From positions 48,744 to 112,743 of the forward strand of contig JADLBU010000093.1 of assembly GCA_020847535.1 (NCBI GenBank): a DNA stretch of 64,000 nucleotides. The letters run 5' to 3'. The notes below the pieces were generated by a model. That model was not told the origin of the DNA. It saw only the letters and a list, made by a program, of their open reading frames with translations, and searched no databases. How positions within the stretch are numbered: position 1 is the stretch's first letter; each line of letters starts with the position of its first letter. Positions 1-7,643 of the stretch are shown here, in pieces. The stretch comes from Phycisphaerales bacterium (GTDB lineage Bacteria; Planctomycetota; Phycisphaerae; Phycisphaerales; UBA1924). Made by a program: the position numbers and the translations under genes.

Positions 1-1
1 C

Positions 2-778
2 AATGTCATGCGGAACTCCGCGGTCGTGGCCGAACACGCGGGTGGATTCACGAGCGCGCACGTTCACGGAATGGCAGCGGACAGTTGCGTGGTCGCGCTC
101 ACCGATTTGCTAACGGCACCGTTCGCCATCTTCGAGTGCAAACGCGTCGGTGTTGAGGAAGGGATGCGCAAAGGGCCACAGACCATCGAGAAGGCCAAGC
201 AGGGTGCGTACGTTGCCCGGTCCGTCTCATCGCTACAGAAGTTTCGGCTCCAGAGCGGCAAGGTGCAGGGCGTGCTGGACACGGGGGGTGGCAAACTCCG
301 CACCGGCGACTACGACAAGCTCCTTCGTCAGGTCATCGACGGCAATGATGCCGATGCACTCCGGCACTTCATCCTGACCGTGGGTGTCGTGAGTAACCAC
401 GGCAACTGGTTTACTGCGGCGAACCAAAACAAGGAACTGAAAGTCCTCGCCCACTCGTACGACTGGCTCCTGTTCCTTACCGACTACGGGCTGAGTCAGT
501 TCATCGAAAAGCTGCTGCGGAATCCGGTCGAGGAGCTCAAGCCCGCCAAGGATGCGTTCCTCGCGAGTTACCGAGCCGAGAAGACCGGAAACACGTTTAC
601 CAAGGTCAAGATTGGTGTCAAAGCCGACCAAGCCTTGAAGCGGTACTTTCAACTGCACGAGTCCGAGGTCGAGAACTGGTTCAACGTGATTGCACCCGCC
701 GGCGGCACGCTGAAGCAACTCAGGGAGGATATGGTCAAACTTGCAGGCAAAGATTGGAGGAGGATTCGTCAGCCATGA
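2..778 (+). CDS. Putative type II restriction endonuclease (5' partial)
   Basis: The frame is open to the left edge, so the N-terminus is probably missing; the first in-window ATG is at 8. I do not recognise a named family. The segment around residues 40-45 from that ATG reads hydrophobic-FECK, which fits the (D/E)xK half of a PD-(D/E)xK nuclease core, followed by a basic, Gln/Lys-rich stretch. The stop codon overlaps the start of an adenine methyltransferase (ATGA, 775-778), so the two are translationally coupled. That pairing is the main reason for calling it the nuclease of a restriction-modification system that cuts unmethylated DNA in the cytoplasm. It could instead be an accessory protein of the methyltransferase. 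Confidence 0.55.
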   Translation, partial: NVMRNSAVVAEHAGGFTSAHVHGMAADSCVVALTDLLTAPFAIFECKRVGVEEGMRKGPQTIEKAKQGAYVARSVSSLQKFRLQSGKVQGVLDTGGGKLRTGDYDKLLRQVIDGNDADALRHFILTVGVVSNHGNWFTAANQNKELKVLAHSYDWLLFLTDYGLSQFIEKLLRNPVEELKPAKDAFLASYRAEKTGNTFTKVKIGVKADQALKRYFQLHESEVENWFNVIAPAGGTLKQLREDMVKLAGKDWRRIRQP

Positions 779-1416
779 CCGCCGGCCGCAGCATCGTGTC
801 GATCAGCCAGACGTGGTGTACACCGCCCAAGTACATCCGCGCTGTGCGAGAGGTTCTGGGCGGGGTGATCGCCCTCGATCCCTGCTCCAACAAGCACTCG
901 GTGGTTCGAGCGCAGGTCGAGTATCGTCTCCCGGAGCAGGATGGGCTTCATGGAAGTTGGGATTACCCCACGATCTACGTCAATCCACCGTACGGGGCCG
1001 ACCGGGAGCGCGGCACGACCATCAAACACTGGCTCCGCCGGTGCGCCCGCGCCCATGACGAGCACGGCTCGGACGTGCTTGCCCTCGTACCGGTCGCCAC
1101 AAACACCAAGCACTGGAAAGACTATGTCTTCGGCGTTGCCGATGCCATCGCGTTCCTGTACGACACCCGCCTGAAGTTTCTCGTGGATGGCAAGGATGGC
1201 GGCAAGGGCGCTCCGATGTCCTGCTGCATGATCTACTGGGGCGCGCACGTCGCCCGCTTCGAGCAGGTGTTCCTTCCCTTCGGCGCGGTGATCGATCTGC
1301 GCAGCCTCAAAGGCAAGCCGCTCGGGCTTGAGCGCCACCCGGAACATACGATGCTCTTCGCCGCCCGCGGGGAGCTCAACGGCCACACACCGGCCTCGCG
1401 GCGCACGGCGAGATAG
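775..1416 (+). CDS. DNA N6-adenine methyltransferase, phage Dam-like family
   Basis: Predicted SAM-dependent adenine-N6 methyltransferase of about 213 residues. The N-terminal third carries a DPCSN motif and then a catalytic NPPYG motif, the (D/N)PPY signature of amino-methyltransferases. Later 'LVPVATNTKHW' and 'FLVDGK' blocks resemble phage-type Dam proteins, in which the protein chops off a target from the phrase 'DPCS...NPPY'. The start at 775 is chosen because it gives a 4-nt overlap with the upstream nuclease candidate; an in-frame ATG at 754 is also possible. As the cognate methylase it would protect host DNA. Specificity cannot be read from the sequence. Confidence 0.8.
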   Translation: MTAGRSIVSISQTWCTPPKYIRAVREVLGGVIALDPCSNKHSVVRAQVEYRLPEQDGLHGSWDYPTIYVNPPYGADRERGTTIKHWLRRCARAHDEHGSDVLALVPVATNTKHWKDYVFGVADAIAFLYDTRLKFLVDGKDGGKGAPMSCCMIYWGAHVARFEQVFLPFGAVIDLRSLKGKPLGLERHPEHTMLFAARGELNGHTPASRRTAR

Positions 1417-1475
1417 CGTGCCCTCGATGTCCGGCGTCGGGCGCCGATCACGATGACCGTTGGTGCCACCTTCAC

Positions 1476-2318
1476 ATGCAGACACTCGCCCAGATCCGGA
1501 CGATGCTCGAAGAGCGCGGGCTCGCCCCGCAGCATCGCTTTGGACAGAACTTCCTCATCGATCACAACCTGATCCGCAAGCTCGTCGATGCGGCGGGCGC
1601 TTCCCCGGGATCACTGGTGCTGGAGATCGGCCCCGGCACGGGCACCATGACCGAGGAACTGCTCGATCGCGGGTGCGAGGTGATCGCCTGCGAACTGGAT
1701 CGCGGCCTGGCCCGGTTGCTGCGCGACACCATCGGCAACGGCCCCCACGCCTCACGATTCACGCTCACCGACGATGATTGCCTGGAATCCAAGCGGGCTC
1801 TCTCGCCCTTGATCCGGGAGAAGCTCGCCGGGCGGCCGTTCACGCTTGTCTCCAATCTGCCGTACGGCGCGGCGACCCCCGTGATCACCACGATCCTGGC
1901 GAGCCATCCGGAATGTGTCCGGATGTGCGTGACAATCCAACGCGAAGTCGCCGACCGGCTGATCGCCAAGCCCCGGACCAAGGAGTACGGCCCGCTGTCG
2001 GTGATCGCCCAGGCGGCGGCGGACATCCGGACCGTGGCGATCGCTCCGCCGGAGTGCTTCTGGCCGCGGCCGGATGTCACGAGCGCGATGGTGAGGATCG
2101 ATCGGAGATCCCAACCGCTGACGCCCGATCTTCCCGCGCTGATCTCGATCTGTCACGACCTGTTCGCGCAGCGGCGCAAGCAGATCGGTTCGGCCCTTGG
2201 GCGCATCTTCCCGTGGCCGGCGGGTGTTGAGGCCGGGATGCGGGCCGAGGAGCTATCCCCCGAGCAGTTCATCGCGATCGCGGCGAAACGAAGTTCACTG
2301 CCCGCCCCTGAGCAGTAG
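1476..2318 (+). CDS. rsmA: 16S rRNA (adenine1518-N6/adenine1519-N6)-dimethyltransferase
   Basis: Dimethylates two adjacent adenines in the 3'-terminal helix of 16S rRNA during 30S maturation (KsgA). It shows the family opening 'HRFGQNFL' near residue 20, SAM motif I (VLEIGPGTGTMT, about 48-59), the acidic ribose-binding 'ACELD', and the catalytic NLPY at residues 127-130. The C-terminal 'FWPRPDVTSAMVRI' and 'RRKQIGSAL' stretches are typical. At 280 residues it is full length. No clear Shine-Dalgarno precedes the ATG. The stop codon lies inside a perfect hairpin shared with the opposite strand (2306-2330). Confidence 0.95.
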   Translation: MQTLAQIRTMLEERGLAPQHRFGQNFLIDHNLIRKLVDAAGASPGSLVLEIGPGTGTMTEELLDRGCEVIACELDRGLARLLRDTIGNGPHASRFTLTDDDCLESKRALSPLIREKLAGRPFTLVSNLPYGAATPVITTILASHPECVRMCVTIQREVADRLIAKPRTKEYGPLSVIAQAAADIRTVAIAPPECFWPRPDVTSAMVRIDRRSQPLTPDLPALISICHDLFAQRRKQIGSALGRIFPWPAGVEAGMRAEELSPEQFIAIAAKRSSLPAPEQ

Positions 2319-2330
2319 CGCTGCTCAGGG
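2306..2330. terminator. Perfect hairpin over the rsmA stop
   Basis: A 10-bp perfect stem (2306-2315 with 2321-2330) and 5-nt loop contain the rsmA stop codon (2316-2318). A stop codon for a leftward small frame (2325-2327) also lies in it. There is no T-run on either side, so it may act as a 3'-end stabiliser or weak bidirectional terminator. Confidence 0.5.
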
Positions 2331-2489
2331 TGCCGTCGCGCCGGCTGGCGTGGCTGCCGCGGCCTTCGGGTTGACGAGCGAGCGCTCAATGGTCTGGTCG
2401 ATCTCGACCAGCTCGGCCTTGATGCGGCGAACATCCTGCTGAATCAATGAAAAGACCCCCGCCATGGGCGGGGGCTTGAGATCTTGCAT
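2325..2489 (-). CDS. Possible small coiled-coil-like protein
   Basis: A 54-codon frame with a charged helical core (IQQDVRRIKAELVEIDQTIE) and an Ala/Pro-rich tail. An alternative ATG at 2465 gives 46 residues. In its favour, it ends inside the same hairpin as convergent rsmA, and the composition looks protein-like. Against it, the 5' part overlaps a GC-rich hairpin that looks like the terminator of the upstream PEP-CTERM gene, and no Shine-Dalgarno is visible. I do not recognise a family. Confidence 0.3.
   Translation of the reverse strand: MQDLKPPPMAGVFSLIQQDVRRIKAELVEIDQTIERSLVNPKAAAATPAGATAP
2449..2474 (-). terminator. Rho-independent terminator of the PEP-CTERM gene
   Basis: An 8-bp GC stem (2456-2463 with 2467-2474) and 3-nt loop, followed on the minus strand by TCTTTTC. 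It lies about 30 nt past the stop at 2506. The loop bases also contribute to the alternative ATG at 2465 of the small frame. Confidence 0.65.
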
Positions 2490-2505
2490 CTGGAGAACCG
2501 GAGAC

Positions 2506-3204
2506 TCAGCGCCGGCGACGCAGGGCGACCAGCCCGGTGAGGCCGATGAGCGAGGTGGCGGCCGGAGACGGAGTCTGAACGATGCCGGTGCCATCGGTGC
2601 CGAAGAGCAGCGTGACGTTGCTGATCTGCGATTCGCTGATGCCGCTGACACCCGTGAAGGTGAACGTCATCGAGTCCTGGATGAAGGGGAACTGCGAGCC
2701 GCCGAAGACGACGTTCGTTCCGTCGAACGTGCCAGGGGCGACGATGCCGTAGTTGGGGGAGGCGTTGCCCAGGCTGATCGAGCCGCCGTTGAAGCGGCCG
2801 TTGAAGCCGGTGGTCGCCACGCCGTACTCGCCAAGGGGAGATCCACCCAGGACGTTGGTCCACGAGCCGGCCAGAGCCGCGACCGCCGTCGAGTTCAGTT
2901 CGCTCGTCCACAGCAGGCTTCCGGCGGTCATCGCCGTGCTGGACAAGCCCAGCACGGGTGAGGCTGAGTCGAGGTCGAAAGTGACCCCGGTCATCGCGTT
3001 GCCCTGGGCAGCCGTACGCGGCAGCGTCGTGTTTGCCAGCACCACCGTCAGGATGTTGCCCGAGATGCTGAACGTTGCGCTGCCCGAAGCGGTTGCATTG
3101 GCCTCAGGGTTGTTGCCGCTGCCGGTGAATGTAACGGCAGCCGAAGCCGTAACGGAAACGCAAGCAACCGCCGCGGAAGCGGCGAGCAAATAATGAATTC
3201 TCAT
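2506..3204 (-). CDS. PEP-CTERM-like secreted protein
   Basis: A 232-residue exported protein. Residues 1-22 form a signal peptide (MRIHYLLAASAAVACVS..., cleavage near ASA). The body is rich in Gly/Ser/Thr/Asn and beta-prone, with no recognised enzyme motif. The C-terminus has the sorting architecture PSP, then about 14 hydrophobic residues, then RRRR, as used by exosortase-type systems for processing at the cytoplasmic membrane. A strong GGAGGG site lies 11 nt upstream of the ATG. A terminator follows. The neighbouring gene at 3465 has the same architecture but an unrelated body. The exosortase itself is not in this window. Role is probably surface or extracellular matrix; this is inference. 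Confidence 0.75.
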   Translation of the reverse strand: MRIHYLLAASAAVACVSVTASAAVTFTGSGNNPEANATASGSATFSISGNILTVVLANTTLPRTAAQGNAMTGVTFDLDSASPVLGLSSTAMTAGSLLWTSELNSTAVAALAGSWTNVLGGSPLGEYGVATTGFNGRFNGGSISLGNASPNYGIVAPGTFDGTNVVFGGSQFPFIQDSMTFTFTGVSGISESQISNVTLLFGTDGTGIVQTPSPAATSLIGLTGLVALRRRR

Positions 3205-3404
3205 GATTGTCCGTCCCTCCTGTTGCGAACGCGGTACGCCGCGTCCTCCTGTCTATGAGGAGAGACTAGCACAACGCCCCAGTGGAGTCACTAGGTCTTG
3301 ATGCATTTCTCATCGCTTTTGTCGCCCACCCGCAGGAGTCGAAGTTGCAGATCCGATCCTGTTGTGAAGATGGGAAATCTATGCTGGATAAGGCTTTGCA
3401 CACG

Positions 3405-3433
3405 AAAAAGCCGCCGGTGTAAACACCGGCGGC
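3405..3433 (-). terminator. Rho-independent terminator
   Basis: A perfect 10-bp GC-rich stem (3410-3419 with 3424-3433), loop TAAA, followed on the minus strand by five T (3405-3409). It lies about 30 nt beyond the stop of the PEP-CTERM gene at 3465-4007. Confidence 0.85.
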
Positions 3434-3464
3434 TGTCGTTGGATCATGCAGTCAGCGGGGCGAG

Positions 3465-4007
3465 TTAGCGGCGGCGACGAAGGCACGCAATGCCCGCCAG
3501 GCCGGTGAGGGCCAGCGAGGCCGGAGCGGGCACGGAGCGGGTGAAGGAACCGGTGTTGCCGCCGCCCGGGAGGGCGCCATCGACCCGGAAGTGGAAGCCC
3601 CACTGGTCGTTATGGGCCTGGTCCAGGCCATTGAAGGTGAAGGTGTGCGAGCCGCCGGGTGTAATGCCCTTGTTCGGGTTGGACTTCCAGCCCTGGATGC
3701 CGCCGGGGCCGGAGTTGCTGGAGTCATCCTTGAAGTCGCCGATCTGGCTGAGGGTCGCGAATGGGGTGAAGTCGGAGGTGTTGGAGAGGGCGTAGAAGCC
3801 GATCAGGTCGGTGATCGCGTACGTGCTGGTGCCGAGCGTGAGCGTCGGGGCAGTGTCCATCGACACGAGGTAGGTCAGGCCCATCTGGTGCGTGACGGTG
3901 ATGCCTGTGTAGTTGGCATCGTTGAACGAACTGCGGGTGGTCGCGGAAGCCGCGGTGGCGGAAACGCCGATGGCGGCGGCGATCGCGATGCAATGGCTGG
4001 TCTTCAT
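3465..4007 (-). CDS. PEP-CTERM-like secreted protein
   Basis: A 180-residue exported protein. A signal peptide covers residues 1-22 (Lys-containing n-region, Ala-rich core, cleavage near ASA). The mature body ends in a PAPAS motif, a short hydrophobic helix (LALTGLAGIACL) and a terminal RRRR, the tripartite sorting tail recognised by exosortases. An AGGAG site 7 nt upstream supports the ATG at 4007. It has its own terminator and its own upstream region, so it is probably monocistronic. Function is not known; structural or surface protein is the usual inference for this class. Confidence 0.75.
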   Translation of the reverse strand: MKTSHCIAIAAAIGVSATAASATTRSSFNDANYTGITVTHQMGLTYLVSMDTAPTLTLGTSTYAITDLIGFYALSNTSDFTPFATLSQIGDFKDDSSNSGPGGIQGWKSNPNKGITPGGSHTFTFNGLDQAHNDQWGFHFRVDGALPGGGNTGSFTRSVPAPASLALTGLAGIACLRRRR

Positions 4008-4252
4008 GGGTGTCTCCTCAAATGGCGCGATCCGTGCCGCGCGGTCCTATTGGTGAAAAGCTACAGCACCCATAGCGGCCGGCCATTTGCTCGCGTCCCG
4101 GGATTGCCATGGAACGGTTATGCGACCGGAACAGGTGATCCACACGGACAATCCGACCGACAGGCAAGGTCCGGGTATGCGAGCCGCCGGTTACCGGAGG
4201 GCGGCCGCGGATCCCCGGTGAAAGAACGTGCTGGGCCTACACTTGGCCCGCC

Positions 4253-5986
4253 ATGGCCTCCACAACTCCGACCGCCCCTTCCATCACCATCAACGGCATC
4301 AAGTGCCCTTTCACGGCCGGCCAGACGATCCTCCAGGTCGCCAACGCCGCGGGCATCGAGATTCCCCAGTACTGCTACCACGATGGCCTCTCCATCGTCG
4401 CCTCCTGCCGCATCTGCCTCTGCGAGGTCTGGACCCCCAACCCCAAGAACGGCCAGCTCGAGCCCTTCATGGGCGGCAAGCTGGTGCCCAGCTGCCAGCA
4501 GACCGTCAGCGCTGGGATGGTGGTGTACTCCGACAGCCCCAAGGCGATCGCCAACCAGAAGGCGGTCATGGAGTACCTGCTGATCAACCACCCGCTGGAC
4601 TGTCCGGTGTGCGATCAGTCGGGCGAGTGCTTCCTGCAGGACTACAGCTACCAGTACGGGCGTGGTGTGTCGCGCTTCCAGGAGCAGAAGGTCAAGCAGC
4701 CCAAGAAGGACCTGGGGGAGCACGTGCTGCTGTACAGCGACCGGTGCATCATGTGCACCCGCTGCGTGCGCTTCACGCGCGAGGTGACGGGGACCAGCGA
4801 GCTGATGGTGATGGGCCGCGGCAACAAGGAAGAGATCGATATCTTCCCGGGCGTGCCGATCAACAACGAGCTGTCGGGGAACGTGATCGACCTGTGCCCG
4901 GTGGGCGCCCTCCTGGACAAGGATTTCCTGTTCCAGCAGCGCGTGTGGTTCCTCAAGGAAACGGCGTCGATCGACGGCCTGACCGCCAGCGGGGACAACA
5001 TCCGCATCGACCACAACGAGGGTCGCATCTACCGCATCAAGCCGCGGATCAACATGCAGGTCAACAAGTGGTGGATCACCGATGAGGTCCGCTACGGGTG
5101 GAAGTTCGTGCATTCCGACCAGCGTCTCCGCACCCCGATGCGCAAGCAGTACGGTGTCCCCACCGAGTGCGATTTCTCTCGCGCGTACGAGCTGGTCGTG
5201 GAGGGTGTGAAGAAGGCGATCGGCGGGGGCAAGCGGTTGGGGATCATGGTCAGCCCCATGCTCTCGTGTGAGGATGCGTACCTGCTCGCCAGCGCAGCGC
5301 GGGCGATCGATCCGAAGGCGATTCTCGCGGTCGGGCCGGTGCCGATGCGCGGCGCTGACAAGGTGGTGCCCGCCGGAGCCGATGAGAAATCTCCGCGAGC
5401 TTTCAAGATCCATGCTGAAAAGGCGCCTAACGCTCGCGGCGTCCGCCGCGTGCTCAAGGGAATTGGCGGGCAGGCGCCGCTGGAGTACTCCGATTTCCTC
5501 AAGGCATTGGGCCAGGGCACGGGCGCCAGCGATATCGCCGCCGTGATCGTGACCGGCAACCACCCCAGCGCCTGGACGACCAGCGACCTGACGATCGCGC
5601 TGGGCGGCAAGTTCCTGGTGCTCATCGACACGCTTGCCGGTGAGTTGGTCGATCGCGCCGACATCGTGCTGCCCGGGGCGACGTGGATGGAAAAGTCGGG
5701 GACGTTCGAGAACGCGGGCAACAGGCTCCAGGCGTTCGACCGGGCGATCCCGGTGGTTGAGTTTGCTCGCGGCGAGGGTCAGATCGGCCTGGATCTGCTG
5801 CACTTGCTGGGGATCGGCGGGGAATACGAGAAGGCCGGTGCGACGCGGGCATCCGTTTACGATGCCTTGGCGATCCGCCGGCAGATGGCGGCGATGCATC
5901 CGGAGCTGGGTGTTTTTGGCACCGAGGTGTCGACGCCGCCATCGGCGATCGAGCGGCCGGCGGACATGCAGGTCGTCGAGCTGTAG
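4253..5986 (+). CDS. nuoG: NADH-quinone oxidoreductase subunit G (short form)
   Basis: Iron-sulfur subunit of respiratory complex I that carries electrons from NADH toward quinone at the cytoplasmic side of the membrane. Ligands are visible in order. The N-terminal [2Fe-2S] site uses C41, C52, C55 and C81. The next cluster uses H113, C117, C120 and C126, and a [4Fe-4S] site uses C165, C168, C171 and C215. A molybdopterin-oxidoreductase-like domain follows from about residue 260. At 577 residues it is shorter than the 700-900 of many NuoG proteins, so the C-terminal portion is reduced. No other nuo gene is adjacent, although complex I genes are often clustered. The ATG at 4253 lacks a clear Shine-Dalgarno. 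Confidence 0.9.
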   Translation: MASTTPTAPSITINGIKCPFTAGQTILQVANAAGIEIPQYCYHDGLSIVASCRICLCEVWTPNPKNGQLEPFMGGKLVPSCQQTVSAGMVVYSDSPKAIANQKAVMEYLLINHPLDCPVCDQSGECFLQDYSYQYGRGVSRFQEQKVKQPKKDLGEHVLLYSDRCIMCTRCVRFTREVTGTSELMVMGRGNKEEIDIFPGVPINNELSGNVIDLCPVGALLDKDFLFQQRVWFLKETASIDGLTASGDNIRIDHNEGRIYRIKPRINMQVNKWWITDEVRYGWKFVHSDQRLRTPMRKQYGVPTECDFSRAYELVVEGVKKAIGGGKRLGIMVSPMLSCEDAYLLASAARAIDPKAILAVGPVPMRGADKVVPAGADEKSPRAFKIHAEKAPNARGVRRVLKGIGGQAPLEYSDFLKALGQGTGASDIAAVIVTGNHPSAWTTSDLTIALGGKFLVLIDTLAGELVDRADIVLPGATWMEKSGTFENAGNRLQAFDRAIPVVEFARGEGQIGLDLLHLLGIGGEYEKAGATRASVYDALAIRRQMAAMHPELGVFGTEVSTPPSAIERPADMQVVEL

Positions 5987-6000
5987 CGGAGGAGTTGGCG

Positions 6001-6240
6001 ATGAACTTTCAGGATCGCGGCATCATGATCGCGGTGATCGTGATCCTGGTGGGCGGCGGCGCGGTGTTCACGCTGTGGTGGTGGAAGCTGGCCGACAAAT
6101 GGGCCAATGCAGAAAACCGCCGTTTCAAGAAGCAGGGGCTGCGTCCAAGCGAAGAGCCCAAGCGGATCGTCGTGAAGGGGTACGACAAGCGGGGCCCAGA
6201 ACCGGGCGGCGGGCAGGCTCCATCGCCGCCAAAGGCGTGA
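6001..6240 (+). CDS. Small single-pass membrane protein
   Basis: A 79-residue protein with one transmembrane helix (about residues 8-28, IMIAVIVILVGGGAVFTLWW) and a basic, Pro/Gly-rich cytoplasmic tail. GGAGGAG at 5988-5994 lies 6 nt before the ATG at 6001, which favours it over the in-frame TTG at 5995. It starts 15 nt after nuoG and is very probably in the same transcript. It could be a small factor associated with complex I or just a hitchhiker; I do not recognise a family. Confidence 0.65.
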   Translation: MNFQDRGIMIAVIVILVGGGAVFTLWWWKLADKWANAENRRFKKQGLRPSEEPKRIVVKGYDKRGPEPGGGQAPSPPKA

Positions 6241-6285
6241 GCCCGGCGCGGCACGCGTGGCTGGTCCAGCAGGAGTGACAGGCCG

Positions 6286-7593
6286 ATGGCAGAGTCCGGT
6301 CGAGCCGGTGTCCCCCGATCCGCGCATCGCCAGCTTCCGTGGCGCGAGCGTCTCCAGGAGATGACCGCCCTGATGCGGCACATCAGCACGCTCACCGATC
6401 CGCAGGATGTCGTCAACGTCTACGGAGAAAAGATCCAGGAGATCAACGGCCTGGAGACATCGATCTCGATCTCCCGGCGAAACCTCCAGGCGCCCTGGTA
6501 CAAGATCACGCGGGCCGATGAGCTGGGGGATATCGACCCTTGGAAGAACCCCGAGAAGCTTCCGGTCTTTGATCGCGGGATCCTCGGCAGGCTGATCTAC
6601 GGCGAGGAGCCGGTGATCATCAACGACTTCCAGGCCGAGCGCGACGATCCGGCGTATGAGTACATGCGCAGGTTCCGCTCGCTGGCGGCGCTCCCGCACT
6701 TTGACAACGGCATCTCGATGAACATGGTCGTGATCGCCTCCGCCCGGCCCGAGTCCTTTGATCCCGAGTTGCTGCCGGATTGGATGATGTCGGGCAACCT
6801 GTTCGGGAGGGCGACCAACAACCTGGTGCTCTCCCGGCGGCTCCAGGCGGCGTACGAGACGATCGATGCCGAGCTCAAGGTCGTCAGCGACATCCAGCGA
6901 TCCCTGTTGCCCCAGGAATTCCCGTTCATCCCCACGCTCAAGCTCTCATCGCACTACGAGTCGTCGTCGCGAGCGGGTGGGGATTCCTATGACTTCTTCC
7001 CGCTGGGGGCCGGCAAGTACGGGATCATGATCGCCGATGTCTCCGGTCACGGAACGCCCGCGGCTGTGCTGATGGCGATCACGCACGCGATCTCGCACCT
7101 GATCCCCGGCGGCCCGCACCCGCCGGAGCACGTGATGGGGTTCATCAACCGGCAGCTCTCCTCGCGATACACGACCGACGGGGGCTCGTTCGTGACGGCG
7201 TTCTACGGTGTGTTCGACGAGCACGCGCGCACGCTGACGTACGCGAACGCGGGCCATCCATCGCCGTTGTGGAAGTGCGTCTGCGAGTGCGATGCCGGTG
7301 AGCTGCCCTCGGACCAAGCGGGATTGCCGCTGGGGATCATGGCGGATGCCCAGTACACACCGCAGATGGTCGAGCTCTCTGCGGGGGATGCGGTGCTCCT
7401 GTACACCGACGGCATCAGCGAGGCGCGCAACCCGACGGGCGAGATGTACGGCGTGACCCGGCTGCACCGGGCGATGGCGCTCGCGACGGCCCAGAAGCAG
7501 CCGATGCCGGTGCTGGTAGAGGACCTGAGGACGTTCTGTGCCGGAGCCCCGGCGGGGGATGACCGGACGATGCTGCTGGCGCAGGTGCGGTGA
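6286..7593 (+). CDS. GAF-PP2C (RsbU/SpoIIE-type) phosphatase
   Basis: A 435-residue cytoplasmic protein. Residues of about 25-175 look like a GAF-type sensor ('VVNVYGEKIQEI...FDRGILGRL...PVIINDF'). Residues of about 215-435 form a SpoIIE/PP2C phosphatase. Metal-binding signatures are the GGDSYDFF-type block, 'IADVSGHGTPAAVLMA', 'YANAGHPSPL', 'LLYTDGISEAR' and 'GDDRTML'. Such proteins dephosphorylate anti-sigma-factor antagonists (STAS proteins) in partner-switching stress pathways, but no STAS or anti-sigma gene is beside it. It lies 45 nt after the small membrane protein and is probably co-transcribed. Confidence 0.85.
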   Translation: MAESGRAGVPRSAHRQLPWRERLQEMTALMRHISTLTDPQDVVNVYGEKIQEINGLETSISISRRNLQAPWYKITRADELGDIDPWKNPEKLPVFDRGILGRLIYGEEPVIINDFQAERDDPAYEYMRRFRSLAALPHFDNGISMNMVVIASARPESFDPELLPDWMMSGNLFGRATNNLVLSRRLQAAYETIDAELKVVSDIQRSLLPQEFPFIPTLKLSSHYESSSRAGGDSYDFFPLGAGKYGIMIADVSGHGTPAAVLMAITHAISHLIPGGPHPPEHVMGFINRQLSSRYTTDGGSFVTAFYGVFDEHARTLTYANAGHPSPLWKCVCECDAGELPSDQAGLPLGIMADAQYTPQMVELSAGDAVLLYTDGISEARNPTGEMYGVTRLHRAMALATAQKQPMPVLVEDLRTFCAGAPAGDDRTMLLAQVR

Positions 7594-7643
7594 GGTTCGC
7601 GATCGGGCATGGGCGGCGTTGATCCCGGCCATACGCTTAGGCC

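Noticed and set aside
4118..5899. Long minus-strand open frame opposite nuoG
   Set aside because: It is Arg/His/Asp-rich shadow coding of the real nuoG, which has clear cluster motifs on the plus strand.
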